Below, one piece after another: positions 50,544 through 59,914 of a stretch of 64,000 nucleotides of DNA (positions are counted from its first letter, which is position 1; the number at the start of each line of letters is the position of its first letter). The notes beneath the pieces were generated by a model. It was not told the origin of the DNA. It was given only the letters and a program-made list of their open reading frames with translations, and did no database searches. The DNA comes from Roseivirga misakiensis. GTDB taxonomy: Bacteria > Bacteroidota > Bacteroidia > Cytophagales > Cyclobacteriaceae. A program made the position numbers and the translations under genes. The DNA lies in assembly GCF_001747105.1 (NCBI RefSeq), contig NZ_MDGQ01000005.1, forward strand, positions 434,001 to 498,000, read 5' to 3'.

Positions 50544-52360
50544 TTCGTAAGTACTTTGTGGCGGTTGTTTTGGTTTTGTGCAGTTTGCTGCAAGCCAAAG
50601 GCCAAAATGTGAAAACTCTTTTCGAAGAAGGAAAACAACTCTTTGATCAAGAGCAATACGCATTGGCCTTAGCAAAGTTTGCCCCTCTAACTTCACTTGA
50701 TCAATCAAACGATATGGTGAGATATGCGGCTTATTTCTATGCCATATCTGCCCATAAGTCAGGAGACAATGTGACTGCCAAAAATATGTTCTTGCAGGTT
50801 TTACGCAAGTACCCAAATTGGGACGTCACCAATGATATCAATTATTGGTTGGGCTTTTTGGCCGCAGAAAGGGGCGACCTCAGTGATACCTTTAGCTACT
50901 TAGCCAAAGCCGAAACAATTGATACCAAACAAAAAAATGCCGTAAAGCAAAAGGCACTTCTTGGAGAGGTGGATATGGGTATATTGAAAGAATTACTCGC
51001 TGAGTATCCAGAAGATAATCTCATTGCTTCAAAACTTGCCAATGGAATTTTAGCCTTAGATGTAGAAGATCAAGACATTGATTTATTAAACGAACTCCAG
51101 TCCACATATTCACTGGATTTGGATTTGAGTATCGATGGCATAGAATCCTCCCCAAAGAAGTCGACCTACAATGTCGGCTTATTTTTGCCTTTCGCATATA
51201 GCAGCGATTCTGCAAGACTAGTAAGGTCTATGACTACTTGGACAACAAGGATGTATCAAGGTGTGAGCCTAGGAGTAGATAAATTGAAAGAAGAAGGTAT
51301 CGACTTGAATTTGATTACGATCGATACGCGTAATAGCGAAACACGCCTTTTCGAAATGATCAGGAGCGGAGAGCTTGACGATTTAGATCTCATTATCGGT
51401 CCTGTTACGCAAAGCGCGGTGCAATTGATTACGGGCTTTTCGAAGAACAAAAGAATCAACATGGTTAATCCACTTTCTTCTAATAGCGATATTTTAACCG
51501 ATAATCCTTTTGCATTTCTTTACTACCCAAGCAATGAATCTTTGGCTATAAAAGCGGCTGATTATGCTCGCGTTAATTTTACTAGAAATAAGAATGTCGC
51601 AGTCTTTTATAGCGGCTTTGCCGATAAGGCAAGGGCTGACCTTTACAAGCAAATCATAGAAAAAGACTCCTTCAATGTGACGATTTTTCAAGAGGTGCGT
51701 GAAAACGAGTCTGCCTACATTCAAACCCTTTTATCTGAAGAGCATGAACAAGATAAGGATTCAGCTGTTGTGGCAAATATGATTGCCGAAATGGATTCTT
51801 TAAGAGAAGCAGGCGAAGAAGATTGGGAAATCTATATGCCTAGAGATTTTGTGTATGATACACTAAAAATATTACCGGATAGTATAGGGCATGTATTCAT
51901 TGCATCTGATTTTTCATCGTTAGCCTCAAGTGCTTTGAGCGGCATTGAAAGTAGACCTGATACAGTAGAGTATCTTTCGTCATCGAGGTTTTTGAGTACA
52001 GAAAACTCAATATCATTTGATCAACTGGAAAGGCTGAATGCCACATTTATTGGTTCAAACTTAATAGATTATACCACCGACGAGGTATCGACATTTAGGG
52101 AGTTATATGTAGAAAAATATTTAGCCAGTCCCATTAAAGAAGATCGTTTAGGCGATGCTTACATTGGGTATGACATCACAGTTACATTTGGCCGATTGCT
52201 GCAGCAATACGGAAAATACTTTCAAATAGGGCTAAAGCGGAAAGACGTTATCTCAGGAGAACTCACCGATAAGTTCAACTACAAATTCTCGAACGATAAC
52301 CGCTATACACCGGTATTGAAAGTAAAGGAAGGTGTCGTGGTGCCTGTAGAAAAACATTAA
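50534..52360 (+). CDS. Secreted TPR plus periplasmic-binding-protein-like (LpoA-like) protein
   Basis: 608 aa. Signal peptide ([17 protein letters not shown]), TPR-like helices (~25-200: [39 protein letters not shown]), then a type I periplasmic-binding fold (~215-600: [80 protein letters not shown]). The same TPR-plus-PBP order is found in the PBP1a activator LpoA, but it has no lipobox. Overlaps guaA by 10 nt and is 2 nt before hemL, so all three form one operon. Ligand unknown. Confidence 0.8.
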   Translation: MGVIRKYFVAVVLVLCSLLQAKGQNVKTLFEEGKQLFDQEQYALALAKFAPLTSLDQSNDMVRYAAYFYAISAHKSGDNVTAKNMFLQVLRKYPNWDVTNDINYWLGFLAAERGDLSDTFSYLAKAETIDTKQKNAVKQKALLGEVDMGILKELLAEYPEDNLIASKLANGILALDVEDQDIDLLNELQSTYSLDLDLSIDGIESSPKKSTYNVGLFLPFAYSSDSARLVRSMTTWTTRMYQGVSLGVDKLKEEGIDLNLITIDTRNSETRLFEMIRSGELDDLDLIIGPVTQSAVQLITGFSKNKRINMVNPLSSNSDILTDNPFAFLYYPSNESLAIKAADYARVNFTRNKNVAVFYSGFADKARADLYKQIIEKDSFNVTIFQEVRENESAYIQTLLSEEHEQDKDSAVVANMIAEMDSLREAGEEDWEIYMPRDFVYDTLKILPDSIGHVFIASDFSSLASSALSGIESRPDTVEYLSSSRFLSTENSISFDQLERLNATFIGSNLIDYTTDEVSTFRELYVEKYLASPIKEDRLGDAYIGYDITVTFGRLLQQYGKYFQIGLKRKDVISGELTDKFNYKFSNDNRYTPVLKVKEGVVVPVEKH

Positions 52361-52362
52361 AT

Positions 52363-53670
52363 ATGACAGCACATTCAAACAGCCAACGCCTTTTCGAAGA
52401 GGCGCAAAACTATATTCCTGGAGGTGTAAATTCACCAGTTCGTGCATTTAAAGCAGTAGGCGGCAACCCGCTCTTTATTAAATCAGCTAAGGGAGCATAC
52501 ATTACTGATCAAGACGATAATGCTTATATCGAATTGATCAACTCATGGGGACCAATGATTTTAGGGCATGGCAATACGCATATTCAGGCGGCCGTTGCTA
52601 AGGCCATCGAAGATTCGCTGTCTTTTGGGGCACCCACTGCCATAGAAGTTGAAATGGCAAAAATGATCTGCGGAATGGTGCCGAGCATCGAGAAAGTCCG
52701 TATGGTCAATTCAGGTACCGAAGCCACTATGTCGGCTATACGTTTGGCCCGTGGATTTACAGGTCGCGATAAGATTATCAAATTTGAAGGCTGTTATCAT
52801 GGCCATGGAGACTCTTTCTTAATCGCAGCAGGTAGCGGCGCGATCACACTAGGGCAGCCAGATAGCCCAGGTGTAACTCAGGGAGTAGCCCGAGATACTT
52901 TAACCGCCCCATACAATAACTTGGATAGCGTTCATGAAATCGTCAAAGCAAATGACGGGCAGATCGCCGCAATCATTGTTGAGCCGGTGGCTGGAAATAT
53001 GGGCTGTGTCTTACCTGCGGAAGGATTTTTGGAAGGCTTAAGGTCACTTTGCGATGAGGAAGGAATCGTTTTAATCTTCGACGAGGTAATGACCGGTTTT
53101 AGATTGTCGAAAGCTGGTGCTCAAGGCGTTTTTAATGTACAAGCGGATATTACCACACTCGGTAAGATCATTGGCGGAGGAATGCCAGTAGGAGCATATG
53201 GAGGGAAAAAGGAGATAATGGATTACGTATCGCCTCAAGGTCCCGTTTATCAAGCTGGTACACTTTCTGGAAACCCAGTAGCCATGGCCGCGGGACTTTC
53301 CATGCTTACTCAGATTAATGAAGACGAGACGCTCTATGCCGATCTCTCTAAGGCTACAGAAGCTCTAGAGGAAGGCTTTCAAGCTAATTTAGATGAGCTT
53401 GGCTTAGGCTATACCATGAATAGAATTGGCTCTATGATCAGCCTCTTCTTTACAGAAGAGCATGTAGTTGACTTTGACACAGCAAAAACTAGTAATATTG
53501 AGCTTTTTGGGAAGTATTTCAGGGAAATGCTGAACAATGGTGTCTATCTAGCGCCGTCGCAATACGAAAGTCTCTTTATTTCAAAATCAATCACTACAGA
53601 TGCGGTAGGAAAAATAGTTGAGGCGAATAGAATAGCTTTAAAGGCTATCCATTATAATACCAAAAGCTAA
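52363..53670 (+). CDS. hemL: Glutamate-1-semialdehyde 2,1-aminomutase
   Basis: 435 aa, normal length. PLP enzyme of the C5 tetrapyrrole pathway producing 5-aminolevulinate. PGGVNSPVRAF, MVNSGTEATMSAIRLAR, EGCYHGHGDSFL, LIFDEVMTGFR and the PLP lysine K268 in TTLGKIIGGGMPVGAYGG are all present. Third gene of the guaA operon. Its last 26 nt overlap the end of the convergent DUF3667 gene. Confidence 0.98.
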   Translation: MTAHSNSQRLFEEAQNYIPGGVNSPVRAFKAVGGNPLFIKSAKGAYITDQDDNAYIELINSWGPMILGHGNTHIQAAVAKAIEDSLSFGAPTAIEVEMAKMICGMVPSIEKVRMVNSGTEATMSAIRLARGFTGRDKIIKFEGCYHGHGDSFLIAAGSGAITLGQPDSPGVTQGVARDTLTAPYNNLDSVHEIVKANDGQIAAIIVEPVAGNMGCVLPAEGFLEGLRSLCDEEGIVLIFDEVMTGFRLSKAGAQGVFNVQADITTLGKIIGGGMPVGAYGGKKEIMDYVSPQGPVYQAGTLSGNPVAMAAGLSMLTQINEDETLYADLSKATEALEEGFQANLDELGLGYTMNRIGSMISLFFTEEHVVDFDTAKTSNIELFGKYFREMLNNGVYLAPSQYESLFISKSITTDAVGKIVEANRIALKAIHYNTKS

Positions 53671-54823
53671 TAAATACTTCTAGCGAGAAAAACACAAAGA
53701 GGAAAAAGGAGTAGACATAGCCCACTATGTTGAACTTGATAAGTGTTTTAAACCAGCCCTGTCCATATACCTTTAAAAAAGAGATATACACGTAGGTGCT
53801 GACCAGTACGAAAGTAATAATGCCAATGGTCACACGCCAACTAGTAATATCAAGGTTTGGAAAGTTCCCTGGGGTAAAAACCTTAAACATTAAAAGTAAA
53901 CCTAAGCCGTAGGTTAAGTAAGCAAAGGAGTGTACGTGTAAGGAATGAACTATATGTTTTATGTATAGATGTTTTCTTCTGACGTAAATGAACTTCAAGA
54001 CCCCTGCAAAAAGCGGAATCAAGATGAACATCATTAAAGGCAAATTCCCCAAAACAAAGCCTTTGAACCCTTCGTCATTTTCAAAGATTTTCCTCACTTG
54101 ACTAAAGAAGTGTGCTCGCTGGTCAGGATCTAGAAAGTTGCTTTCCATAAGGCCAGAGCCATAAGCAAGAGAGTCCATAAAAGCCTCATCGCTAATTCTC
54201 CTTTTATCGCGAGCCAAGCGATGAAATTTCTCCACCTTTCGTTCTTCCACCGGCGGCAAAGTCGTCGGCTTTATGGAAACAGAAAACTTCTCGATAGAAT
54301 CTATTCCAATTTTTGAACTTAGCGAATCATAAAACTGATCAAAGGTTTCGATTCCAGAGAACAGATTAACTAATGAATCAGGTACGGCTTTTAATTTTAT
54401 GTCGTCTGTAACTAATTTCCAGCGTTCACCGGTATTCATTTGCATCAGTCTCGTATCACCTGAGACTTTTATGTCTTCATCATCAATCAGCCTCAAATCA
54501 ATTCCAGATAGCAAGAAGCTAATTGTGAAAAAGTAGAAGAGACTCATTACAAAATAGAGTCTGATAGGGTGTATGAAGTGCTTTATTTTTCCTTCTTGGA
54601 ATCTGTTCGTCAGGTTACCTGGTTTGATTAAAAAAGGAATGGCACTGTGAGCCATTTTTGAATCAATTCCCAGATAGTTGTCAATGAACTCCTTCATTAA
54701 AGTCGAAAAAGTCACATTATTATCCGAGTTCGACTGCCCGCAATTCGGACAGAAATTATAGTTCTCTTCAAGAGAATGGCCACAGTTGTGGCAAATAGCA
54801 CTTTTACGCTTCTTGGGCTTCAT
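53645..54823 (-). CDS. DUF3667 zinc-ribbon membrane protein
   Basis: 392 aa. N-terminal zinc ribbon with C11-x2-C14 and C25-x2-C28 (CHNCGHSLEENYNFCPNCGQ), then FIDNYLGIDSKMAHSAIPFLIKPGNLTNRFQEGKIKHFIHPIRLYFVMSLFYFF, the DUF3667 signature, a soluble loop and about four C-terminal membrane segments. Function unknown. Its stop lies inside hemL, a 26-nt convergent overlap. Confidence 0.9.
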   Translation of the reverse strand: MKPKKRKSAICHNCGHSLEENYNFCPNCGQSNSDNNVTFSTLMKEFIDNYLGIDSKMAHSAIPFLIKPGNLTNRFQEGKIKHFIHPIRLYFVMSLFYFFTISFLLSGIDLRLIDDEDIKVSGDTRLMQMNTGERWKLVTDDIKLKAVPDSLVNLFSGIETFDQFYDSLSSKIGIDSIEKFSVSIKPTTLPPVEERKVEKFHRLARDKRRISDEAFMDSLAYGSGLMESNFLDPDQRAHFFSQVRKIFENDEGFKGFVLGNLPLMMFILIPLFAGVLKFIYVRRKHLYIKHIVHSLHVHSFAYLTYGLGLLLMFKVFTPGNFPNLDITSWRVTIGIITFVLVSTYVYISFLKVYGQGWFKTLIKFNIVGYVYSFFLFVFFSLEVFISFWYYNG

Positions 54824-54843
54824 AGAAGAACCTGACTCAAAAT

Positions 54844-54872
54844 CAAAGATAAGGGATGAATCGACAGTTCAA
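54844..54872 (-). promoter_or_regulatory. Promoter of DUF3667 gene
   Basis: On the minus strand TTG (54872-54870), 18 nt, TATCTTTG (54851-54844), fitting the -33/-7 consensus; the ATG is 20 nt downstream. The -7 box is identical to that of the his operon. Confidence 0.6.
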
Positions 54873-54889
54873 AAAGTTGATAAATGAAA

Positions 54890-54917
54890 AAAGTCAGCCT
54901 TTTTAGGTGCTGACTTT
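54890..54917 (-). terminator. Probable Rho-independent terminator
   Basis: 9-bp perfect stem AAAGTCAGC/GCTGACTTT with a 10-nt loop; on the minus strand the stem runs into a six-T stretch. It lies 31 nt after the stop of the 54948 gene. Confidence 0.75.
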
Positions 54918-54947
54918 GGGTATTAGGTGTTTAGGTAAAGGTGATCT

Positions 54948-55589
54948 TTAAACCATATCGAGCAATAATTCGGATTGCTCTAATCGGCTATATCTTTTCG
55001 TGCTTTGCACAGGTACTAATTCTAATTTTATCCTGTTTAGAAGAAATTGGTTACCAGTTACGTAAATAACACTCGGAACCATGTTTTGTTTGATATGAAC
55101 TTTATTAGAATTCTGATCAATGATGGCACCAGTCCAATCATTTTCAGAGATTCCATATTTCTGACATACCAGTGCACTGATATCTCTTTTGGTCTGAGGA
55201 TTACTACTTCTAATTTCCATTTTACCAAAGAAGAATTGGTCTTGGTAGTAATGCATTTGAAGTATACACTTCACTTGCTTAATCATCAATCGATAATAAA
55301 TAGTTGTGTGCTTATCAAGGCAAAGAGTTCTTTTGTCCTTGTAGTTCGGCTTGCCTAACTTTTTAATGGTTTCTTTTACGCTTTGGCCGAATTCTAATCC
55401 AAAAAATCGGATAGGTTTTTCGGTGTCGCGAGACGGAGTTGCGTCATGACTATTGAAGAGAACACTGAAGGAAGATCTAGAAACTAGAGCGTTTCTACCT
55501 TCATAAAAGTCGATTCTACTTTGCTGATAGCGCCGTCTTTTTTTGGAGCTAAGACTCCATTGGAAATCTGATGAAAACAGAGTTCGCAT
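54948..55589 (-). CDS. Hypothetical protein
   Basis: 213 aa from ATG 55589 (a TTG two codons earlier is possible). No signal peptide. FFGLEFGQSVKETIKKLGKPNYKDKRTLCLD resembles the short helix-strand box that recurs in SmpA/BamE-like and related families, but no family is assigned. LQMHYYQDQFFFGKMEI and VHIKQNMVPSVIYVTGNQFLLNRI follow as strand-rich regions. Single gene, own terminator. Confidence 0.65.
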   Translation of the reverse strand: MRTLFSSDFQWSLSSKKRRRYQQSRIDFYEGRNALVSRSSFSVLFNSHDATPSRDTEKPIRFFGLEFGQSVKETIKKLGKPNYKDKRTLCLDKHTTIYYRLMIKQVKCILQMHYYQDQFFFGKMEIRSSNPQTKRDISALVCQKYGISENDWTGAIIDQNSNKVHIKQNMVPSVIYVTGNQFLLNRIKLELVPVQSTKRYSRLEQSELLLDMV

Positions 55590-55810
55590 TGTCAATTATT
55601 CAAGTGTTTAGGTTCGGTGTTGTTCCTGAGAACGTCAACAAGATATGCAAAGAACTCGATAAAAGTCAAATATGTTTAGAACACAAATCTTCGTTTTTAG
55701 CCTGTTTTTAACCTTTTTGAGTACGATCAGATTTTAGATGTATGTGAAAAGCAATTATGTGTATCTACAAATATCCTTCTTTTTTTATACTAAAATCGGA
55801 AGGAACACAA

Positions 55811-56320
55811 TCAAGCTTTTGTTTTGACTTTTTCCCAAGATTTTACCTGCCAGAAAATATGGCCTGTCGTTAATTGATTGCCTGCAGCATCATGAGAATG
55901 AACTTCGCAGTCTATGATCACGGCATCTTCTTTAGTTAAAGGATTGCGTACATGTTCATTTAGCCATTCGTCTTTGACACTATAGGTCACATATACATCC
56001 ATCTTACCTTGGTAGTGATAGTTCATTTCCATTTTCTGCATAATGATCCTGAAGTCGCTTTGACCTAGCTTGCTTAACAAAACAAGACCTGTAGCATATT
56101 CCGATGCTGTTGCTAAGGCGCATGCATGGATGCCTCTGATGTGATTGAAGTTTATACGGCGGTAAGGAATTTTCACTTTTACTTCGTCATCACCCAGGCT
56201 GACAATTTTAAAACCGTGAGGCTTATTGAAGGGAATCATGCGAGCAAGCCCAAAGTTAAGTAGTGCTAAGTGTCTTTTGGAGGTTTTTGCCCGCTCCATC
56301 AATTTTTCAGGGTCCAACAT
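55811..56320 (-). CDS. DUF4442 hotdog-fold protein
   Basis: 169 aa from ATG 56320 (a TTG five codons earlier would extend it). KTSKRHLALLNFGLARMIPFNKPHGFKIVSLGDDEVKVKIPYRRINFNHIRGIHACALATASEYATGLVLLS is the DUF4442 pattern of the hotdog thioesterase-like fold. Substrate unknown; acyl-CoA-like ligands are typical of the fold. Divergent from the FAD oxidoreductase gene, 46 nt between starts. Confidence 0.88.
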   Translation of the reverse strand: MLDPEKLMERAKTSKRHLALLNFGLARMIPFNKPHGFKIVSLGDDEVKVKIPYRRINFNHIRGIHACALATASEYATGLVLLSKLGQSDFRIIMQKMEMNYHYQGKMDVYVTYSVKDEWLNEHVRNPLTKEDAVIIDCEVHSHDAAGNQLTTGHIFWQVKSWEKVKTKA

Positions 56321-56366
56321 TACAGAGATTTTCAACTAATTTAGAGCATCTAAACCATATTATATA

Positions 56367-57491
56367 ATGCTGAGCTTTTGGGAGAAAGATGAATTTCTGA
56401 ATTATGATGTTATCGTTATTGGAGCGGGTATAGTTGGGTTATCTACGGCCATCAGCCTAAAAGAACAGGATTCAGAACTGAGCGTGCTCGTCTTAGAGCG
56501 AGGAGTTTTCCCTACTGGTGCGAGCACCAAAAACGCCGGTTTTGCTTGTTTTGGTAGTTTAACGGAGATCTTATCCGACTTGGAAACACTGCCAAGTCAA
56601 GAAGTTTATAACCTTGTGAAATTAAGGTGGAAAGGCTTAAACCTACTGCGAGAAAGACTTGGAGACGAAGCTATAGACTACAAGAATTATGGTGGTTACG
56701 AGTTATTGAGTGAAAGCCAATTGGATTGTTTGGATCAGATGAACAATGTCAACGATCTGTTAAATCCACTATTCAAACAAGATGTATATAGCGCTGTTAC
56801 CGATCGCCTACCTGATTTTAGGTTTGGGAAGGAAAAAGTTAAAGGGTTAATCTTCAACCCCCTAGAAAGCCAGATACATACTGGTAAAATGATGCGTGAA
56901 CTTGCGATGTTAGCTCAGAGATTAGGCGTCAATATTTTGACTGGTACAACTGTGAAGAATTTTACGGACAACGGACAAGAATGTGAAGTGTTGACAAACG
57001 ATGAGCTGACTTTTAAGGCGAAACGAGTAGCCATATGCACGAATGCATTCTCAAAGAAGTTGATCAAAGACGCCGAACTCAAGCCGGGAAGAGGAGTGGT
57101 CTTGATTACAAAGCCGATCAAAGGCTTAACATTAAAAGGTACCTTTCATTATGACGAGGGCTACTACTACTTTAGGAATTATCAGGATAGAATAATTTTT
57201 GGTGGTGGCCGAAATCTTGATTTAGAAGGAGAAAACACGACAGATTTCGAAATTCGGTCATTAATACTAGATAGATTGAAAACAGATCTCGAACAAATGA
57301 TTATTCCAAACCATGATTTCGAAATTGACCACGTTTGGTCGGGGATTATGGCCTTTGGTCACAATAAAAAACCAATTTTAAAGAAACATAGCGAGAACGT
57401 TTTTATCGGAATCAGACTAGGTGGAATGGGAGTTGCTATTGGTAGTAAAGTAGGAGAAGAACTAGCGGAGTTGATGTATCCAACTACCTAA
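56367..57491 (+). CDS. FAD-dependent oxidoreductase (D-amino-acid-oxidase-like)
   Basis: 374 aa. Rossmann dinucleotide motif DVIVIGAGIVGLSTAISL, then VLERGVFPTGASTKNAGFACFGS, the isoalloxazine-contacting stretch of the DAO/glycine oxidase family. HVWSGIMAFGHNKKPIL and GIRLGGMGVAIGSKVGEELAELM form the C-terminal FAD-binding part. Likely oxidises a small amine or amino acid; substrate unknown. Single transcript, then NhaC 42 nt on. Confidence 0.9.
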   Translation: MLSFWEKDEFLNYDVIVIGAGIVGLSTAISLKEQDSELSVLVLERGVFPTGASTKNAGFACFGSLTEILSDLETLPSQEVYNLVKLRWKGLNLLRERLGDEAIDYKNYGGYELLSESQLDCLDQMNNVNDLLNPLFKQDVYSAVTDRLPDFRFGKEKVKGLIFNPLESQIHTGKMMRELAMLAQRLGVNILTGTTVKNFTDNGQECEVLTNDELTFKAKRVAICTNAFSKKLIKDAELKPGRGVVLITKPIKGLTLKGTFHYDEGYYYFRNYQDRIIFGGGRNLDLEGENTTDFEIRSLILDRLKTDLEQMIIPNHDFEIDHVWSGIMAFGHNKKPILKKHSENVFIGIRLGGMGVAIGSKVGEELAELMYPTT

Positions 57492-57533
57492 TTTTCCTTA
57501 TATTTCAGTTCTGATCTTTTCAGCTTAAAGTCT

Positions 57534-59000
57534 ATGACCTACAATTACAAGAAGCCAACCCTACTTCAAGCCCTAATTCCAATTATTTTTCTAATCGTAG
57601 CACTCTTTTATAACGTGCTAGTTTTTGGCGATGGCGCGTTGGATGGCTCCAACCAAATCATTCTAATCCTTTCAGGAGGGGTAGGTGCGATCGTAGCCAT
57701 GCGGTTGGGAATGAAATGGAAAGAGATAGAGAAAGGGATCGTTAAAACGATCAGTTCGGCCATGTCTTCGATAATTATTCTATTGTTAATTGGTTCGTTG
57801 GCAGGTACTTGGCTTTTATCAGGTGTAGTGCCAGCCATGATCTATTATGGTCTTCAAATACTAAACCCTACCATCTTTCTAGTTGCCGCTTGTATAGTTT
57901 GTGCGATTGTGTCTATTGCCACAGGAAGTTCTTGGACAACCGCTGCAACGGTTGGTATAGCCCTAATGGGCATAGGAAAAGCCTTAGGCGTACATGAGGG
58001 GATGATCGCTGGAGCCGTTCTTTCAGGAGCTTACTTTGGTGATAAAATGTCGCCACTTTCTGATACCACCAATTTGGCCCCAGCTATGGCAGGTACCGAT
58101 TTGTTTACGCACATCAGGTACATGACCATCACCACAATTCCCTCAATAGGTATTGCATTAGTACTGTTTTTGATCCTTGGGTTTACACAAGGTGGATCTG
58201 GAGAAGTAACAGAAACTTCTGCGATTTTGACCGCCATAGAAAGCAAGTTTAATATTAGTGGTTGGTTGTTTTTAGTGCCTGCCGCAGTCGTTTTTCTCAT
58301 TGTCAAAAAGGTGCCTGCAATCCCGGCTATACTAATCGGAGCACTCTTAGGAGGGGTTTTTGCCCTAATTTTCCAGCCAGAAGTAGTAAAAACCGTTGCC
58401 GATTCAACAGGTAGTACTGGGGAGTTGATGTTTGTAGGTATTATGAAGTCTCTCTTCGGAGACGTCGCAATTGTCACAGGTAATGGAGTAGTTGATGACT
58501 TATTGCAATCAGGAGGAATGGGCGGAATGCTCAAAACGGTTTGGTTGATTATCTCAGCGATGATTTTTGGTGGCGTAATGGAATCTAGTGGTCTATTAAA
58601 ACGAATTGCAGAAGCAGTAATCACTAAGGTCAGCTCTACAGGCTCATTAGTAACAGCCACAGCTGGTACAACGATCTTTTTTAATGGAACTGCCTCTGAT
58701 CAATACTTGGCGATTGTAGTGCCTGGCAGAATGTACGCCGACGTTTATAGAGAAAATGGGTTAGCGCCTGAAAATTTAAGTAGGACTTTGGAAGATTCGG
58801 GAACTGTTACTTCAGTTTTGGTGCCTTGGAATACTTGTGGCGCCTATCATTCCAACGTGTTAGGTGTGGCGACAGGTGCGTACTTACCCTACGCGTTCTT
58901 TAACCTTATTAGTCCGGTGATGACCATCACCGTCGCTTACTTGAACTTCAAGATTAGAAAGATCAAGCCAGGTTCAACACAAACTGAGGCTGCCGTATGA
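57534..59000 (+). CDS. nhaC: Na+/H+ antiporter, NhaC family
   Basis: 488 aa with about eleven membrane segments. GSSWTTAATVGIALMGIGKALGVHEGMIAGAVLSGAYFGDKMSPLSDTTNLAPAMAGTDLFTHIRYM is the strongly conserved NhaC box; TTIFFNGTASDQYLAIVVPGRMY and VLVPWNTCGAYHSNVLGVATGAYLPYAFFN follow. Exchanges Na+ for H+ (some members malate/lactate). ATGA overlap with the exonuclease gene. Confidence 0.95.
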   Translation: MTYNYKKPTLLQALIPIIFLIVALFYNVLVFGDGALDGSNQIILILSGGVGAIVAMRLGMKWKEIEKGIVKTISSAMSSIIILLLIGSLAGTWLLSGVVPAMIYYGLQILNPTIFLVAACIVCAIVSIATGSSWTTAATVGIALMGIGKALGVHEGMIAGAVLSGAYFGDKMSPLSDTTNLAPAMAGTDLFTHIRYMTITTIPSIGIALVLFLILGFTQGGSGEVTETSAILTAIESKFNISGWLFLVPAAVVFLIVKKVPAIPAILIGALLGGVFALIFQPEVVKTVADSTGSTGELMFVGIMKSLFGDVAIVTGNGVVDDLLQSGGMGGMLKTVWLIISAMIFGGVMESSGLLKRIAEAVITKVSSTGSLVTATAGTTIFFNGTASDQYLAIVVPGRMYADVYRENGLAPENLSRTLEDSGTVTSVLVPWNTCGAYHSNVLGVATGAYLPYAFFNLISPVMTITVAYLNFKIRKIKPGSTQTEAAV

Positions 59001-59581
59001 TGTTTCCGCTTTCAATAACCAAAGATGAAGTGATGGAGCGTCCGCTAAAAAGCTACGATGGTAAAGTAGTCATTGCGGCAGACGATAAAAGTATTGCAGC
59101 GGCAATGGCAGAGATCGGCCAGTGCGATACTGTCGGTTTTGATACGGAAGCCAAACCTACCTTTAAAAAGGGCGAAATCCGAAATATTAGCCTAATACAA
59201 GTTGCTACACCAGACAAGGTTTTTCTTCTAAGAACTCAGCATACGGGTATTTCAAATGAATTACACACTTTCTTACAAGACCCCAATGTCACGAAAGTAG
59301 GCATAGGATTGTTAGATGATTATAATTTGCTGGATAGGCTTCGTCCCTTCAAACCAGACGGCTTTATAGATCTCAATAATACCTTTAATGAGCTCGGGGC
59401 AGAAAAAATAGGAGCTAGAAACTTGGCAGCCATGGTTTTAGATATCAGAATATCTAAATCTGCCCAAACCTCTAATTGGGAAGCTCATACACTTTCTGAT
59501 AAACAAGTGAAGTATGCATCTACCGATGCATGGATTTGTCTAGAAATTTATAATAAACTCCTTTACTGGGGATACATTTAA
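58997..59581 (+). CDS. RNase D-like 3'-5' exonuclease
   Basis: 194 aa, a single DEDDy exonuclease domain without HRDC. Catalytic residues D49 and E51 (VGFDTEAKP), D107/D108 (VGIGLLDDYN), Y173 and D177 (YASTDAWICLEIY). LSDKQVKYASTDAW is the ExoIII motif. It degrades RNA or DNA from the 3' end; substrate unknown. Overlaps nhaC by 4 nt. Confidence 0.92.
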   Translation: MMFPLSITKDEVMERPLKSYDGKVVIAADDKSIAAAMAEIGQCDTVGFDTEAKPTFKKGEIRNISLIQVATPDKVFLLRTQHTGISNELHTFLQDPNVTKVGIGLLDDYNLLDRLRPFKPDGFIDLNNTFNELGAEKIGARNLAAMVLDIRISKSAQTSNWEAHTLSDKQVKYASTDAWICLEIYNKLLYWGYI

Positions 59582-59914
59582 TCCCTACCTGTCTACACCT
59601 TGTCTACGCCTACCCCCTCTTTCTAATGCGGGGGACATTTACATTTGTTTATCCATTCATAGTTAAGGACTTAAGTCAAAACCTTGAATGAACAGAAGAC
59701 CTTTGCAGAAGTTGGAAATGTTGAAGATAAGGTTATCTGTAAAAGATAAAATAGAGTTTATTTAGTACTATGTGTTTTGATGAGAAGAGCTGACCTAGAC
59801 GAGGACAGCTCTTTCACTTTATAGCATAACTGATTTAACTCATTAGATTAAGATTTAATACTTTTATAGATACTGAACCAAAACTCAACCCTTACCCAGG
59901 GGAATAGATATCAT
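59582..59914. other. Intergenic region with a hairpin
   Basis: 333 nt without a gene. It has an AAGAGCTG/CAGCTCTT stem (59785-59792 with 59806-59813) enclosing CCT/AGG, with only a weak T tail (CTTTCACTTT); a possible terminator far downstream of the exonuclease. No convincing -7 box before the kinase. Confidence 0.45.

Noticed and set aside
58031-58660. Long open frame antisense to nhaC
   Set aside because: No start context or motif; it is the shadow of a well-supported gene.
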